Positions 18,056 to 26,548 of a DNA stretch of 64,000 nt are shown in pieces. How positions within the stretch are numbered: position 1 is the first letter of the stretch; each line of letters starts with the position of its first letter. The notes beneath the pieces are model-generated. The model was given only the letters and a program-made list of their open reading frames with translations. It did not search any database and had not been told where the DNA came from. This stretch comes from Rathayibacter sp. VKM Ac-2857 (lineage in GTDB: Bacteria > Actinomycetota > Actinomycetes > Actinomycetales > Microbacteriaceae), in contig NZ_JABMLE010000004.1 of assembly GCF_013205025.1 (NCBI RefSeq), positions 62,001-126,000 on the forward strand, given 5' to 3'. A program made the translations under genes and the position numbers.

Positions 18056-20335
18056 ATGGCGCGCACCGCCGTCTCCGCCGCCCGGCAGCTGTTCTCGCGC
18101 TCGCGGCGCAGCGACTCCCCCGGGGAAGGGGAACCCCCGTACGGAGTCGAACCCGACGTGACCGAGTACCTGCCTCCGGCGCGCGCCGAGGAGGCGCCCC
18201 CCGCTGGCGCCGCTCTCGGGCAGCACGCCCCTCCGGCTCACGCGGCCGCCGAGCACGTCTTCGACGTGCCCGCGCCCGCGATCGGCGAGTACTGCGAGCT
18301 CGACGCGGATGCTCTCGAATTCCCCCATCCGGGGGTCGCCTCCTTCGTCCCCGACCTCTCGCGGCCTGCGCGCGGCGGAGGATCGCACAGTGCGTTCCGC
18401 AGCCCGCCGCCGCCGCCCGCCCCGGCTCCCGCCGCGCCCTCGCCGATGATCGACCTCCCGCGCGACTTCGCGCCCTCGGAGGAGATCGCGGAGCCGCCCG
18501 CCGACGAGGTCGCGCCGCCAGCCCCGCCGTCGCGCTTCGAGCCGCAGCCCGTGGACGCGCAGTTCTTCGACGGTCCGCCCGCACCCCCGGCGCCGCCGGT
18601 GTGGCCGGCCCCGCCCGTGGTCGCCCCGCCCCTCGCCGAGCAGCCGGTCGAGCTCCCATCCGAGGAGAGCGAGCCCGCGGAGAGCGAGCCCGAGGAGTCC
18701 GAGCCCGAGGATTCCGAGCCCGCGGCCCTCGAGTTCGACGGCACCCGTCTCGCCGCGCCCCGGCCGCCCGCGGCTCCGCCCGCGGCTCCGCCCGTCGAGC
18801 CGCAGCCCGCCGAGCCGCAGCCGGTCGACGCGCTGTTCTTCGAGCCGCCGACCTCCGCGCCGTCCGCGGTCCAGCCGCCGCCCCCGGTCGCCGTCGCCCC
18901 GCCGCTCCCGCCGGCGCCGACCGTCGACGCCGCGCTCCTCCGCGGCTTCGCCCTCGTCCCGACCGACGCCATCGGCCCCGCGCCGGCGCCCGTCATCGGC
19001 GAGGTCTGCGAGCTCGACACCGAGCACCTCGAGTTCCCGCACCCGAACGCCGCCGCCTTCGTGCCCGTCCAGGGCCGCTCGCGCGGCGGCTTCGGGCTGC
19101 TCCTGCCCGAGCCCGTGCGCCGGTCCGCGCCCACCGAGCCGGAGCAGTACGCGGAGCAGTACGCGGAACCCCAGCAGTACGCGGACCCCCAGCAGTACGC
19201 CGAGCCGCAGCACGTCGGCGAGCCCGCGCACGTCACCGAGCCCGAGCAGCACGCCGAGCCCCAGCACCGCACGGCCGACCCGGCGCAGGACCTCTTCGAC
19301 GAGCGGTTCCTCGCTCCCGCGCCGTTCCCCGGCCGCGGCGACTCCGACGACGACCCCCGCGACGACGACCCCGCCTTCCTCGCACCCCCGGTGCCCGCCA
19401 CCGCGCACCAGTGGCACGGCACCCCCGTCTCCGCCGACCCGGCCGGCGACGAGGGCCGCCCCCGCTCCCGCCGCGCGGGCGTCCTGATCGGCGCCGGCAT
19501 CGGCGCGGCCGTCCTGCTCATCGGCGGCGCGCTCGTCGCCGTCCCGCTGATCACGAACGGCGGCGGAGACGGCGCCACCGGCCCCGTCGCGGCCTCCGAT
19601 CCCGGCACCACCGAGGCCGCGGTCACCTGGGTCGCGGACACGATCGATCCCGCATCCGTCCTCCTGGTGCAGGACGACCTGGTCGGCGACGTCACCGACG
19701 CCGGCTTCCCCGGCGACACCGTCGTCTCCGAGTCGACGCTCAGCGCGGCGGCGCCCGACACGGCGTGGCGCGCGGCCGACTACATCCTCGCGACGCCGGG
19801 CCTGCGGGCGACCGCGACCGGCGAGACCGAGACGGCGCTCGACAACTCCGAGGCCGTCGCGAGCTTCGGCAGCGGCGACACCGCCGTCGAGGTGCGCCGG
19901 GTCCTCGACCAGGGCACCGACCAGGCCGCCGCCGCGGCCACCGTGCTCACCGCCGCCCGCGCCTCGGCCGGCGGTCAGCTCGCGGCCAATCCCGCGCTGA
20001 CCACGACCGACGCCGCCCGCGCCCTGCTCGAGGGGGGCCGCGTCGACTCCCGTCTCCTGCTGATGCTCGGCCAGCAGCTCGCCTTCACGCCCCTGTCCGT
20101 CGCCGATTTCCCGGTCGGCGCGAACGAGGTCGACGGCGTCCGCCACCGCATGCTCCTCACCGGCTACAACGGCGCCGCACTCCCCGCCGATGCCGCCGCC
20201 GTCCAGAACGCCACCACGTGGCTCGGCAGTCAGACGGGCGACTTCGTCCCGACGTCCGTCGAGTCGACCCCCGAGGGTCTCCTCGTCGCCCTCGACCTCG
20301 ATGAGCCGACCGGGCTGCTCCCGGGCGCTCAGTAG
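18056..20335 (+). CDS. Large proline-rich single-pass membrane protein with a duplicated motif, function unknown
   Basis: From ATG 18056 the protein has 759 residues; an in-frame ATG at 18023 is an alternative. Residues 1-470 are cytoplasmic, Pro/Ala/Glu-rich and probably disordered. They contain a motif written twice, about residues 71-102 and 309-340, of the form GExCELDxxxLEFPHP then FVPxxxR, plus acidic ESEP repeats and a QYAEP repeat. One membrane helix (about 475-500) follows a basic stretch. Residues about 505-759 would be extracellular. It heads a run with a DUF4397 protein and a class F sortase, so a cell-surface role is likely. I do not recognise the family. Confidence 0.7.
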   Translation: MARTAVSAARQLFSRSRRSDSPGEGEPPYGVEPDVTEYLPPARAEEAPPAGAALGQHAPPAHAAAEHVFDVPAPAIGEYCELDADALEFPHPGVASFVPDLSRPARGGGSHSAFRSPPPPPAPAPAAPSPMIDLPRDFAPSEEIAEPPADEVAPPAPPSRFEPQPVDAQFFDGPPAPPAPPVWPAPPVVAPPLAEQPVELPSEESEPAESEPEESEPEDSEPAALEFDGTRLAAPRPPAAPPAAPPVEPQPAEPQPVDALFFEPPTSAPSAVQPPPPVAVAPPLPPAPTVDAALLRGFALVPTDAIGPAPAPVIGEVCELDTEHLEFPHPNAAAFVPVQGRSRGGFGLLLPEPVRRSAPTEPEQYAEQYAEPQQYADPQQYAEPQHVGEPAHVTEPEQHAEPQHRTADPAQDLFDERFLAPAPFPGRGDSDDDPRDDDPAFLAPPVPATAHQWHGTPVSADPAGDEGRPRSRRAGVLIGAGIGAAVLLIGGALVAVPLITNGGGDGATGPVAASDPGTTEAAVTWVADTIDPASVLLVQDDLVGDVTDAGFPGDTVVSESTLSAAAPDTAWRAADYILATPGLRATATGETETALDNSEAVASFGSGDTAVEVRRVLDQGTDQAAAAATVLTAARASAGGQLAANPALTTTDAARALLEGGRVDSRLLLMLGQQLAFTPLSVADFPVGANEVDGVRHRMLLTGYNGAALPADAAAVQNATTWLGSQTGDFVPTSVESTPEGLLVALDLDEPTGLLPGAQ

Positions 20336-20360
20336 CACGCCCCCACCCGAAGGACCCGCC

Positions 20361-21269
20361 ATGAACCCGATCCGCCCCCTCCGTCTCGCGCGCGCCGCGC
20401 TCGCCCTCGCCGCGGTGTCCGCGCTCGCCGCCCTGGGCGCCGCGCCCGCCTCGGCGGCCGAGGCGCCGCCCGCGACCGGCTGGGTCCGGGTCGCGCACCT
20501 CTCGCCCGACACCAAGTCGGTCGACGTCACCCTGACCGCCCTCGGCGGCGGAGGAGCGGCCTTCGAGCTCGACGACGTCGCCTACGGCGCGGTCTCGGCC
20601 TACTGGACCCTGCAGCCCGGTACCTACGTCGTCTCGATGGTGCCCTCCGACGCGCCCGAGGGCACGGCCCCGGTCATCGAGCAGTCCGTCGACGTCTCGG
20701 CCGGCACCCCGCTGACGGTCGCCGCCCTCGGCCGCAACGCCGTCCTGCGCACCACGGTCTTCACCGACGACCTCACCCCGCCCGCCGACGGCCAGGCGCG
20801 CGTCCGCGTCGTCCAGGCCTCGACCACCGCGAGCCAGGTAAACGTCGCCACCACGACCGGCACGCTGCTCGCGACCGGCGCCGCCCAGGGCACCGCCACC
20901 GGCTACACCAGCGTCCCCGCCGGCCCGTGGAGCCTCGACCTCTCGGCCGGCGCCGTGACCGCCAAGGCCGACCTCGACCTCGCGCCCGGCTCCGTCGCCT
21001 CGCTCTTCGTCCTCGACGACGCCTCGAACGGCCTCGTCGTCTCGCCCGTGCTCGACTCGGCCGCCATCGGCGACCTGCCCACAGGCGGCATCCAGACCGG
21101 AGGCGGCGCCACCGCCGTGCACGTCGCCTCCACCGACTCCGCCGCGGCCGCGCCGCTCGTCGACGGACTCCTCGGCGTCCTGTCGGTCCTCGGCGTCTTC
21201 GCCGCGGTCGCCGGCGCCCTCGCCCTGATCGCGCGCCGCTCCTCGGTCGGCACCGGCCGAGCGAGCTGA
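20361..21269 (+). CDS. Secreted, membrane-anchored DUF4397 protein
   Basis: The 302-residue protein has a signal peptide (AALALAAVSALAALGAAPASA) and then a DUF4397 domain (TGWVRVAHLSPDTKSVDV, LQPGTYVVSM, ARVRVVQAST). It ends with a hydrophobic segment (LLGVLSVLGVFAAVAGALALIA) and basic residues (RRSS), so it is exported and held in the membrane or cell wall. No clear LPXTG motif is seen before the tail. AAGGA lies 7 nt before the ATG. The stop overlaps the sortase start (TGATG). It is a natural candidate substrate or partner of that sortase (inference). Confidence 0.85.
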   Translation: MNPIRPLRLARAALALAAVSALAALGAAPASAAEAPPATGWVRVAHLSPDTKSVDVTLTALGGGGAAFELDDVAYGAVSAYWTLQPGTYVVSMVPSDAPEGTAPVIEQSVDVSAGTPLTVAALGRNAVLRTTVFTDDLTPPADGQARVRVVQASTTASQVNVATTTGTLLATGAAQGTATGYTSVPAGPWSLDLSAGAVTAKADLDLAPGSVASLFVLDDASNGLVVSPVLDSAAIGDLPTGGIQTGGGATAVHVASTDSAAAAPLVDGLLGVLSVLGVFAAVAGALALIARRSSVGTGRAS

Positions 21270-21913
21270 TGCGCCGCCTCGCCGGAGCGGGAGCCGCCCT
21301 CGCGGCGCTCCTGCTCCTGGCGGGCTGCGCCACCGCGGGGGAGGAGGCCGCCCCCGCGGCGACCTCCGCCGCCTCGTCCGCCCCCGCCACCACCGCGCCG
21401 GCCACCCCGTCTCCGGGCGACGCGGGCGCCCTGCAGAACCCCGTCGCCGCCGCCGCCCCCGCGCGCTCGGCGGTCACGCCGGTCCGCGTCGTCATCCCGG
21501 CGATCGGCGTCGACTCCACCCTCGAGTCGCTGACCCGCGACGAGACCGGCTGGATCCAGCCGCCCGTCCAGGTCGACGAGGCCGGCTGGTACCGCGACGG
21601 CGTCGTCCCCGGCGACATCGGCCCCTCCGTCATCGCCGGTCACGTCGACTCGCGCATCGGCCCGGGCGTCTTCCTCGACCTCACGGCGCTCGTTCCCGGC
21701 GACACCGTCGACGTGATCCTCTCGGACGGCAGCACCCGCACCTTCTCGGTCACCGGCTCCGTCTCGGTGCCCAAGGAGGACTTCCCGACCGAGGACGTCT
21801 ACGGCCCCAGCCCCACGGCGCAGCTGCGGCTGATCACCTGCGGGGGAGTGTTCGACGACTCCTACGGGCACTACGTCGACAACGTCGTCGTCTCGGCCGA
21901 CCGCATCGCCTGA
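21269..21913 (+). CDS. Class F sortase, probable lipoprotein
   Basis: The 214-residue protein starts with a signal and lipobox (LLLAGC), then an Ala/Thr/Pro-rich linker to about residue 65 and a sortase domain. Catalytic His125 lies in VIAGHVDS and Cys191 in LRLITCGG; the short, His-Cys spaced domain is class F. Sortases cut a C-terminal sorting signal and join the protein to a surface acceptor. It overlaps the DUF4397 gene by one base and is probably co-translated. Actinobacterial class F sortases often sit beside DUF4397 proteins. Confidence 0.9.
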   Translation: MRRLAGAGAALAALLLLAGCATAGEEAAPAATSAASSAPATTAPATPSPGDAGALQNPVAAAAPARSAVTPVRVVIPAIGVDSTLESLTRDETGWIQPPVQVDEAGWYRDGVVPGDIGPSVIAGHVDSRIGPGVFLDLTALVPGDTVDVILSDGSTRTFSVTGSVSVPKEDFPTEDVYGPSPTAQLRLITCGGVFDDSYGHYVDNVVVSADRIA

Positions 21914-21964
21914 CGGTCCGCCGTGACGGCGCCCGGCTCGGAGGCGGCGCGCCGTTTCGAGGCG

Positions 21965-21970
21965 TAGCGT
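21965..21970 (+). promoter_or_regulatory. -10 element TAGCGT of a leaderless transcript
   Basis: TAGCGT ends 8 nt before ATG 21979, matching the arrangement at 275 and 1290. It marks the start of a new transcription unit after the sortase gene. Confidence 0.5.
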
Positions 21971-21978
21971 CGAGGACT

Positions 21979-23073
21979 ATGAGCACCTCTTGGAAGCGCT
22001 GGGTCCCGGCTGCGGTCGTCCCCCTGGTCGTCGTCGCCGCGGCCGTCACTCTGCCCTTGTCCGCGAACGCGGCCGGCGACCTCCCGGAGAAGTCCGCCTC
22101 CGATCTCCTCACCTTCGTCGCCGAGAGCGACACCACCGCGTTCTCCGGCGAGGTCCAGCAGACCTCCGCGCTCGGCCTGCCCGATCTCTCCGCCCTCGGC
22201 AGCACCGGCTCCGGTGCGCAGGGCGCCGGCGACGCCTCCGCCACCAGCGCGTTGATGGAGCTGGCGACCGGCTCGCACCAGGCCCGCGTCTACGTCGACG
22301 CCGAGCACGGCGCCCGCCTCCAGGTGCTCGACCGCCTCGCCGAGCGCGACGTCGTCGCCACGAAGACCGACGGCGTCTGGGTCTACGACTCCGCCGAGAA
22401 CGCGGTCACCCACCTGCTGCCGCCCACCGGCGACGCGCCGCAGCCGGACGCTCCCGCCGGCGAGGTCCCCACGCCCTCCTCGATCGCCGAGCAGCTGCTC
22501 GCCGCGATCGACCCGACGACCACGGTCGCCGTCGGCTCCGACGTGCGCGTCGCCGGCCGCGACGCCTACGAGCTCGTGCTCACCCCGCGTGACAGCAGCA
22601 CCCTCGTCGGCTCGGTCACGGTCTCGATCGACGGCGAGACCGGCCTGCCCCTCGGCGTGGCCGTCACCGCCGTCGGCGGCACCGCTCCCGCCTTCAGCGT
22701 CGCCTACACGAGCATCGACGTCTCCGCGCCCGACGCCTCGATGTTCTCCTTCACGCCGCCCGCCGGCGCCGAGGTCACCGAGAAGGCCGCCCCCGTCCAC
22801 GAGGAGGCCACCGCGCCCTTCGACGCCACCGACGTCCCGGCCGCGCCCGAGGGCGACTCCGGCGTCACCACGACCGGCACCGGCTGGGGCTCGATCGTCG
22901 AGCTGCCCGCCGGCGACGCCGAGTCGCTCGCCCAGCTCGACGCCGTGACCACGGCTGTCGACGGCGGCCGCGTGCTCTCCTCCGCCCTGTTCACGGTCCT
23001 CCTCACGGACGACGGCCGCGTCCTCGCGGGCGCCGTCCCGGTCGACGCGCTCACCGCGGCCGCCGGTCGGTGA
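21979..23073 (+). CDS. Exported LolA/RseB-like protein
   Basis: The 364-residue protein opens with a signal or anchor helix (VPAAVVPLVVVAAAVTLPLSANA). A beta-rich domain follows (SASDLLTFVAESDTTAFSGEV, DGVWVYDSAENAVTHLLP, AYELVLTPRD, VSIDGETGLPLGVAV), resembling LolA/RseB or DUF2092 proteins that bind lipid or lipoprotein. No lipobox is seen. Its stop overlaps the GTG of the ABC ATPase, so it probably serves the same exporter, for example as a sensor or substrate chaperone outside the membrane (inference). Confidence 0.75.
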   Translation: MSTSWKRWVPAAVVPLVVVAAAVTLPLSANAAGDLPEKSASDLLTFVAESDTTAFSGEVQQTSALGLPDLSALGSTGSGAQGAGDASATSALMELATGSHQARVYVDAEHGARLQVLDRLAERDVVATKTDGVWVYDSAENAVTHLLPPTGDAPQPDAPAGEVPTPSSIAEQLLAAIDPTTTVAVGSDVRVAGRDAYELVLTPRDSSTLVGSVTVSIDGETGLPLGVAVTAVGGTAPAFSVAYTSIDVSAPDASMFSFTPPAGAEVTEKAAPVHEEATAPFDATDVPAAPEGDSGVTTTGTGWGSIVELPAGDAESLAQLDAVTTAVDGGRVLSSALFTVLLTDDGRVLAGAVPVDALTAAAGR

Positions 23074-24026
23074 CGATCGGCGAGCTCGCGGTCGAGACCC
23101 GGGGCCTCACCAAGCGCTTCGGGCGCCAGGAGGCGGTGTCGGGTCTCGACCTCGCTGTCCCGCGCGGCGCCGTCTTCGGCTTCCTCGGGCCCAACGGCTC
23201 GGGCAAGACGACGACCATCCGGATGCTCCTCGCCCTCGCAGCGCCGACCGAGGGCGACATCACCGTCCTCGGCACGGCGATGCCGCGCGGCGCCGCCGAG
23301 GTGCTGCCTCGGATCGGCGCCCTGGTCGAGGGGCCCGGCTTCTACCCGTTCCTCTCCGGACGTGCCAACCTCCGCCGCTTCGACGCGGCCGAGGCCGGCA
23401 CCTCCGCGCGCAGCCGCGACAGCCGGGCGGAGGAGGCGCTCGCCCGCGTCGGCCTCTCCGCCGCGGCAGGCAAGAAGGTCGGCTCCTACTCGCTCGGGAT
23501 GAAGCAGCGCCTCGGCATCGCCGTCGCCCTGCTCTCGCCGCGCGACCTGATCGTGCTCGACGAGCCGACCAACGGCCTCGACCCGCAGGGCACCCGCGAG
23601 GTCCGCTCGCTCGTGCGCAGCCTCAACGCCGACGGCACGACGGTCCTCGTCTCCAGCCACCTGCTCGCCGAGATCGAGCAGCTCTGCACGCACGCCGCGG
23701 TGATGCGCACCGGGCGCCTCGTCGCCCAGGGCGGCCTCGACGAGCTCCGCGGCGACGCGGCCTCGCTCGAGCTGCTGACGCCCGACGTCGTCGACGCCCA
23801 GCGCGCCCTCGTCGAGCTGGGGCTCGCGCCGCGGCTCGTCCCGGCCGAGCACCCGATCGACCCGCCGCTGGTCGTCGCGGCGATGCCGACGACCGCCGCT
23901 CCGGAGTCCGTGGTCGCCGCCCTCGTCACCGCCGGCGTCCGCGTCCGCGGCTTCACCGTGCGCCGCCCCTCGCTCGAGGAGCGCTTCGTCGAGCTGACCG
24001 GGGAGGGCTTCGATGTCGAGCGCTGA
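23070..24026 (+). CDS. ABC exporter ATP-binding protein
   Basis: The GTG start overlaps the previous stop by 4 nt and gives 318 residues. Walker A is GPNGSGKTT, the signature region SYSLGMKQR, Walker B LIVLDEPTNGLDPQG and the switch VSSHLLAE. This is the single-domain type that works with an ABC-2 permease, often in drug, bacteriocin or lipid export. The C-terminal part ends VRRPSLEERFVELTGEGF, usual for this family. The permease gene overlaps by 14 nt. Confidence 0.92.
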   Translation: MTIGELAVETRGLTKRFGRQEAVSGLDLAVPRGAVFGFLGPNGSGKTTTIRMLLALAAPTEGDITVLGTAMPRGAAEVLPRIGALVEGPGFYPFLSGRANLRRFDAAEAGTSARSRDSRAEEALARVGLSAAAGKKVGSYSLGMKQRLGIAVALLSPRDLIVLDEPTNGLDPQGTREVRSLVRSLNADGTTVLVSSHLLAEIEQLCTHAAVMRTGRLVAQGGLDELRGDAASLELLTPDVVDAQRALVELGLAPRLVPAEHPIDPPLVVAAMPTTAAPESVVAALVTAGVRVRGFTVRRPSLEERFVELTGEGFDVER

Positions 24027-24885
24027 GACCACCGCCACCGCCACCCCTGCCGCCCCCGCCCGCCCGGCGCGCAGCCTCGGCATCGGGTCGCTGCTCGTCT
24101 CCGAGCTGGCCCTGCTCTTCCGCCGCCGCCGCACCTGGGCGCTGCTGGCGGCCCTCGCGGCCATCCCGATCCTGCTGGCGGTCGCGGTGCGGCTGTCCGG
24201 CGGCGACGGCGGCGGCCCTTCCTTCGTCGGCGCGATCGCCGGCAACGGCCTGTTCACCGGCTTCGCGGCGATCACGGTCGCCGTCCCGCTCTTCCTGCCG
24301 CTGACCATCGGCGTCGTCGCGGGCGACGCGATCGCGGGGGAGGCGTCGCTCGGCACCCTGCGCTACCTGCTGGTCAGCCCGGTGGGGCGGATCCGGCTGC
24401 TCGTCGTCAAGTTCGCCGCCGCGATCGCGTTCTGCCTCGCCGCGGCGCTGACCGTGATGGTCGTCGGCATCCTGATCGGCCTGGCGCTCTTCCCGGCCGG
24501 TCCGGTGACGCTGCTCTCCGGCAGCACGGTCCCGCTCGCCGACGCCATCGGCCGCGCGCTCGCGATCGCCGTCTACGCGGCGCTCTCGCTGGTCGGCCTC
24601 GCGGCGATCGGCCTGTTCATCTCGACGCTCACCGACGTCCCGGTCGGAGCGATGGCCGCGACGGTCGTCGTCTCGATCGCGGCGCAGATCGTCGGCTCGC
24701 TCTCGCAGCTCGACGCGCTGCACCCGTTCCTCTTCACCGACCGCTGGTTCGACTTCGCCGATCTGCTGCGCGATCCGATCGCCTGGAGCTCGTTCGGCGA
24801 GAACGCGCTGCTGCAGCTCGCCTACGTCGCCGTCTTCGGCTCGCTGGCGATCGCGCGCTTCACCACCCGCGACGTCCTGTCCTGA
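24013..24885 (+). CDS. ABC-2 type permease
   Basis: The 290-residue protein has about six membrane helices, starting with WALLAALAAIPILLAVAV, and the EASLGTLRYLLVSPVGR loop typical of ABC-2 permeases. It forms the membrane part of the exporter with the overlapping ATPase gene. The substrate is unknown. A strong hairpin terminator follows 10 nt after the stop. Confidence 0.9.
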   Translation: MSSAETTATATPAAPARPARSLGIGSLLVSELALLFRRRRTWALLAALAAIPILLAVAVRLSGGDGGGPSFVGAIAGNGLFTGFAAITVAVPLFLPLTIGVVAGDAIAGEASLGTLRYLLVSPVGRIRLLVVKFAAAIAFCLAAALTVMVVGILIGLALFPAGPVTLLSGSTVPLADAIGRALAIAVYAALSLVGLAAIGLFISTLTDVPVGAMAATVVVSIAAQIVGSLSQLDALHPFLFTDRWFDFADLLRDPIAWSSFGENALLQLAYVAVFGSLAIARFTTRDVLS

Positions 24886-24895
24886 GCCGGAAGTA

Positions 24896-24960
24896 CCGCC
24901 GGAACGACCGAGGCCGCCCGCCCGCTGATGCGGGAAGGGCGGCCTCGGTCGTTCCGGCGG
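24896..24960. terminator. Perfect 24-bp stem terminator, probably bidirectional
   Basis: Bases 24896-24919 are fully complementary to 24937-24960, with a 17-nt loop. It sits between the permease stop (24885) and the end of the convergent gene at 24967, so it can end both transcripts. No long T-run follows, as is common in high-GC actinobacteria. Confidence 0.9.
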
Positions 24961-24966
24961 CGGGCG

Positions 24967-25251
24967 TCAGCCCTGCGGCGTGATGCCGAAGGTGACGGAG
25001 CCGCCCTCGTCCACCTGCGCGTCGAGCACCTTGTCGCCGAGGGCCACGGAGGCGGCGACGTCGAGGAAGACCCGCGCCCCGTCCTGCTCCACGACCGCAT
25101 CGGTGGTCTCCGGAGCCGGCGCGACGGCGACGGCGAAGTTGCGGGCGTCGAGGTCGTCGCCGCTGATGCGGAGTCCGCCCTCGACGGGGGTCTCGGTCTG
25201 ACCGGTGATGGTCTTGACGACGGTGCTGGCGTTGTCGGTGAGCGTGAGCAT
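24967..25251 (-). CDS. HesB/IscA-like protein without cysteines
   Basis: The 94-residue protein resembles the HesB/IscA beta-rich fold (LTLTDNASTVVKTITGQ, GGLRISGDD, VFLDVAASVALGDKVLDAQV). It contains no cysteine at all, while true Fe-S carriers need three. It therefore probably does not carry an Fe-S cluster. In actinobacteria such short proteins are often annotated as Fe-S assembly proteins by fold alone; the real role is unknown. The CAT at 25249-25251 gives the only sensible start. Confidence 0.75.
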   Translation of the reverse strand: MLTLTDNASTVVKTITGQTETPVEGGLRISGDDLDARNFAVAVAPAPETTDAVVEQDGARVFLDVAASVALGDKVLDAQVDEGGSVTFGITPQG

Positions 25252-25372
25252 CGGGTCGTTCCTTCCGTCCGTGATCGATGAGGGAGCCACGATGCCGAGA
25301 TCGGCGGCCCGTCTCAACCCGGGGCCGCGGACGTGGAGGGGATGCACACCTCCGCGCCCGCCGCAGCAAGGC

Positions 25373-25417
25373 GCGGCAAGATTTGCCTTGACGCGGAAAG
25401 TTGCCGCAAGCTACCGT
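25373..25417 (+). promoter_or_regulatory. Promoter and operator of the LacI regulator gene
   Basis: TTGACG (25388-25393) and TACCGT (25412-25417) are 18 bp apart, an excellent promoter. GCGGCAA (25373-25379) is inverted as TTGCCGC (25401-25407), and a smaller palindrome GGCAAGATTTGCC covers 25375-25387. The inverted repeat straddles the -35, so autoregulation by the LacI protein is likely. Confidence 0.6.
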
Positions 25418-25466
25418 GGCCGTCACGCGCACCCGCGCTCTCGACGACGAGAAGAGGTCGACCCCG

Positions 25467-26471
25467 ATGAGCTTCCCCGCCCGCCGCGTCACCCTCAGCG
25501 ACGTCGCCGCAGCGACCGGCGTCTCCGTCGGAACCGTCTCGAAGGCGCTGAACAACCGCGGCCAGCTGAGCGGTGACACCCGTGGCCGCATCCTCGCCGC
25601 CGCCGCCGAGCTCGGCTTCGCGCTGCCGGCCGCCGCGAGCGGGCCGGCCCCGGAGCAGCGGGTGCTCACGATAGGACTGGTCACCTCCGACGACATCGGC
25701 CGCTTCAGCATCCCGGTGATGTGGGGCCTCGAGGACGCCTTCCCCGCCGAGCAGGCCTCGGTGCTGCTCAGCAACTCCCGCGGCGACCGGGTGCGGGAGC
25801 GGCACTGCGTCGAGATCCTCGCGGCCCGCGGCGTCGACGCGATCGTGGTGATGACCAACCTCACCGGTCCGCGTCCGGCGCTGCCCGCGACCAGCGTGCC
25901 GATCGTCTACGTGATGGGCTCCTCCGACGACCCGGCCGACATGTCGGTCGTCGTCGACCAGACCCAGGGCATCCTGCTCGCTCTGGAGCACGTCGCCGCG
26001 CTCGGCCGCCGCGACATCGCCTACGTCGCCGGGCCCCGGCTCGACTACTCCGCCCGGATCCGCGCCGAGGCGGTTCAGGAGCACGCGCCCTCCTTCGGCC
26101 TCCGCCTGGTCGGCGACCGCTCGCTTTACGGCAACTGGACCGAGACCTGGGGCCGCCAGGCCGCGCAGATGCTGCGCCAGCGGGTCGAGCCGGTCGACGC
26201 GGTGCTCTGCGGCAGCGACGAGATCGCGCGCGGCGTCGCGGACGGCCTGCGCGAGGCCGGCGTGAGCGTCCCGCACGACGTCGCGATCGTCGGCTTCGAC
26301 AACTGGGCCGCCGCGGCGATGAACTCCCGCCCCGCCCTCACCACGGTCGACATGAATCTCGAGGAGCTCGGCCGGGCGGCCGGCGCCCGCGCGCTGGAGG
26401 CGATCGACGGCCGCCCGCGCCCCGGGATCGAGGCGCACCCCTGCCAGCTGATCGTCCGCGACTCCACCTGA
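25467..26471 (+). CDS. LacI-family transcriptional regulator of an arabinoside/sugar locus
   Basis: From ATG 25467 (GAAGAGG upstream) the protein has 334 residues. The LacI HTH is at residues about 8-30 (VTLSDVAAATGVSVGTVSKAL), followed by the hinge helix region and a periplasmic-binding-like sensor domain (VDAVLCGSDEIARGVADGL, VAIVGFDNWAAAAMNSRPAL). An upstream ATG would add residues without similarity. It is followed by a sugar ABC importer and a GH127 arabinofuranosidase, which it most likely represses in the absence of an arabinose-containing inducer (inference). Confidence 0.92.
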   Translation: MSFPARRVTLSDVAAATGVSVGTVSKALNNRGQLSGDTRGRILAAAAELGFALPAAASGPAPEQRVLTIGLVTSDDIGRFSIPVMWGLEDAFPAEQASVLLSNSRGDRVRERHCVEILAARGVDAIVVMTNLTGPRPALPATSVPIVYVMGSSDDPADMSVVVDQTQGILLALEHVAALGRRDIAYVAGPRLDYSARIRAEAVQEHAPSFGLRLVGDRSLYGNWTETWGRQAAQMLRQRVEPVDAVLCGSDEIARGVADGLREAGVSVPHDVAIVGFDNWAAAAMNSRPALTTVDMNLEELGRAAGARALEAIDGRPRPGIEAHPCQLIVRDST

Positions 26472-26548
26472 CCCGGCGCTCACCCGCCGCGCCCGCCCGC
26501 CCGCCCGCGCCCGACCGCCCGCACCGACCGAACGACGAGGGACCGACG

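Noticed and set aside
16733-20530. Very long minus-strand reading frame of 1265 codons across the proline-rich gene
   Set aside because: Only the first part downstream of ATG 17785 (the DNA ligase) has family motifs. The upstream part is Gly/Arg-rich antisense of the membrane protein gene, a usual artefact of high GC.
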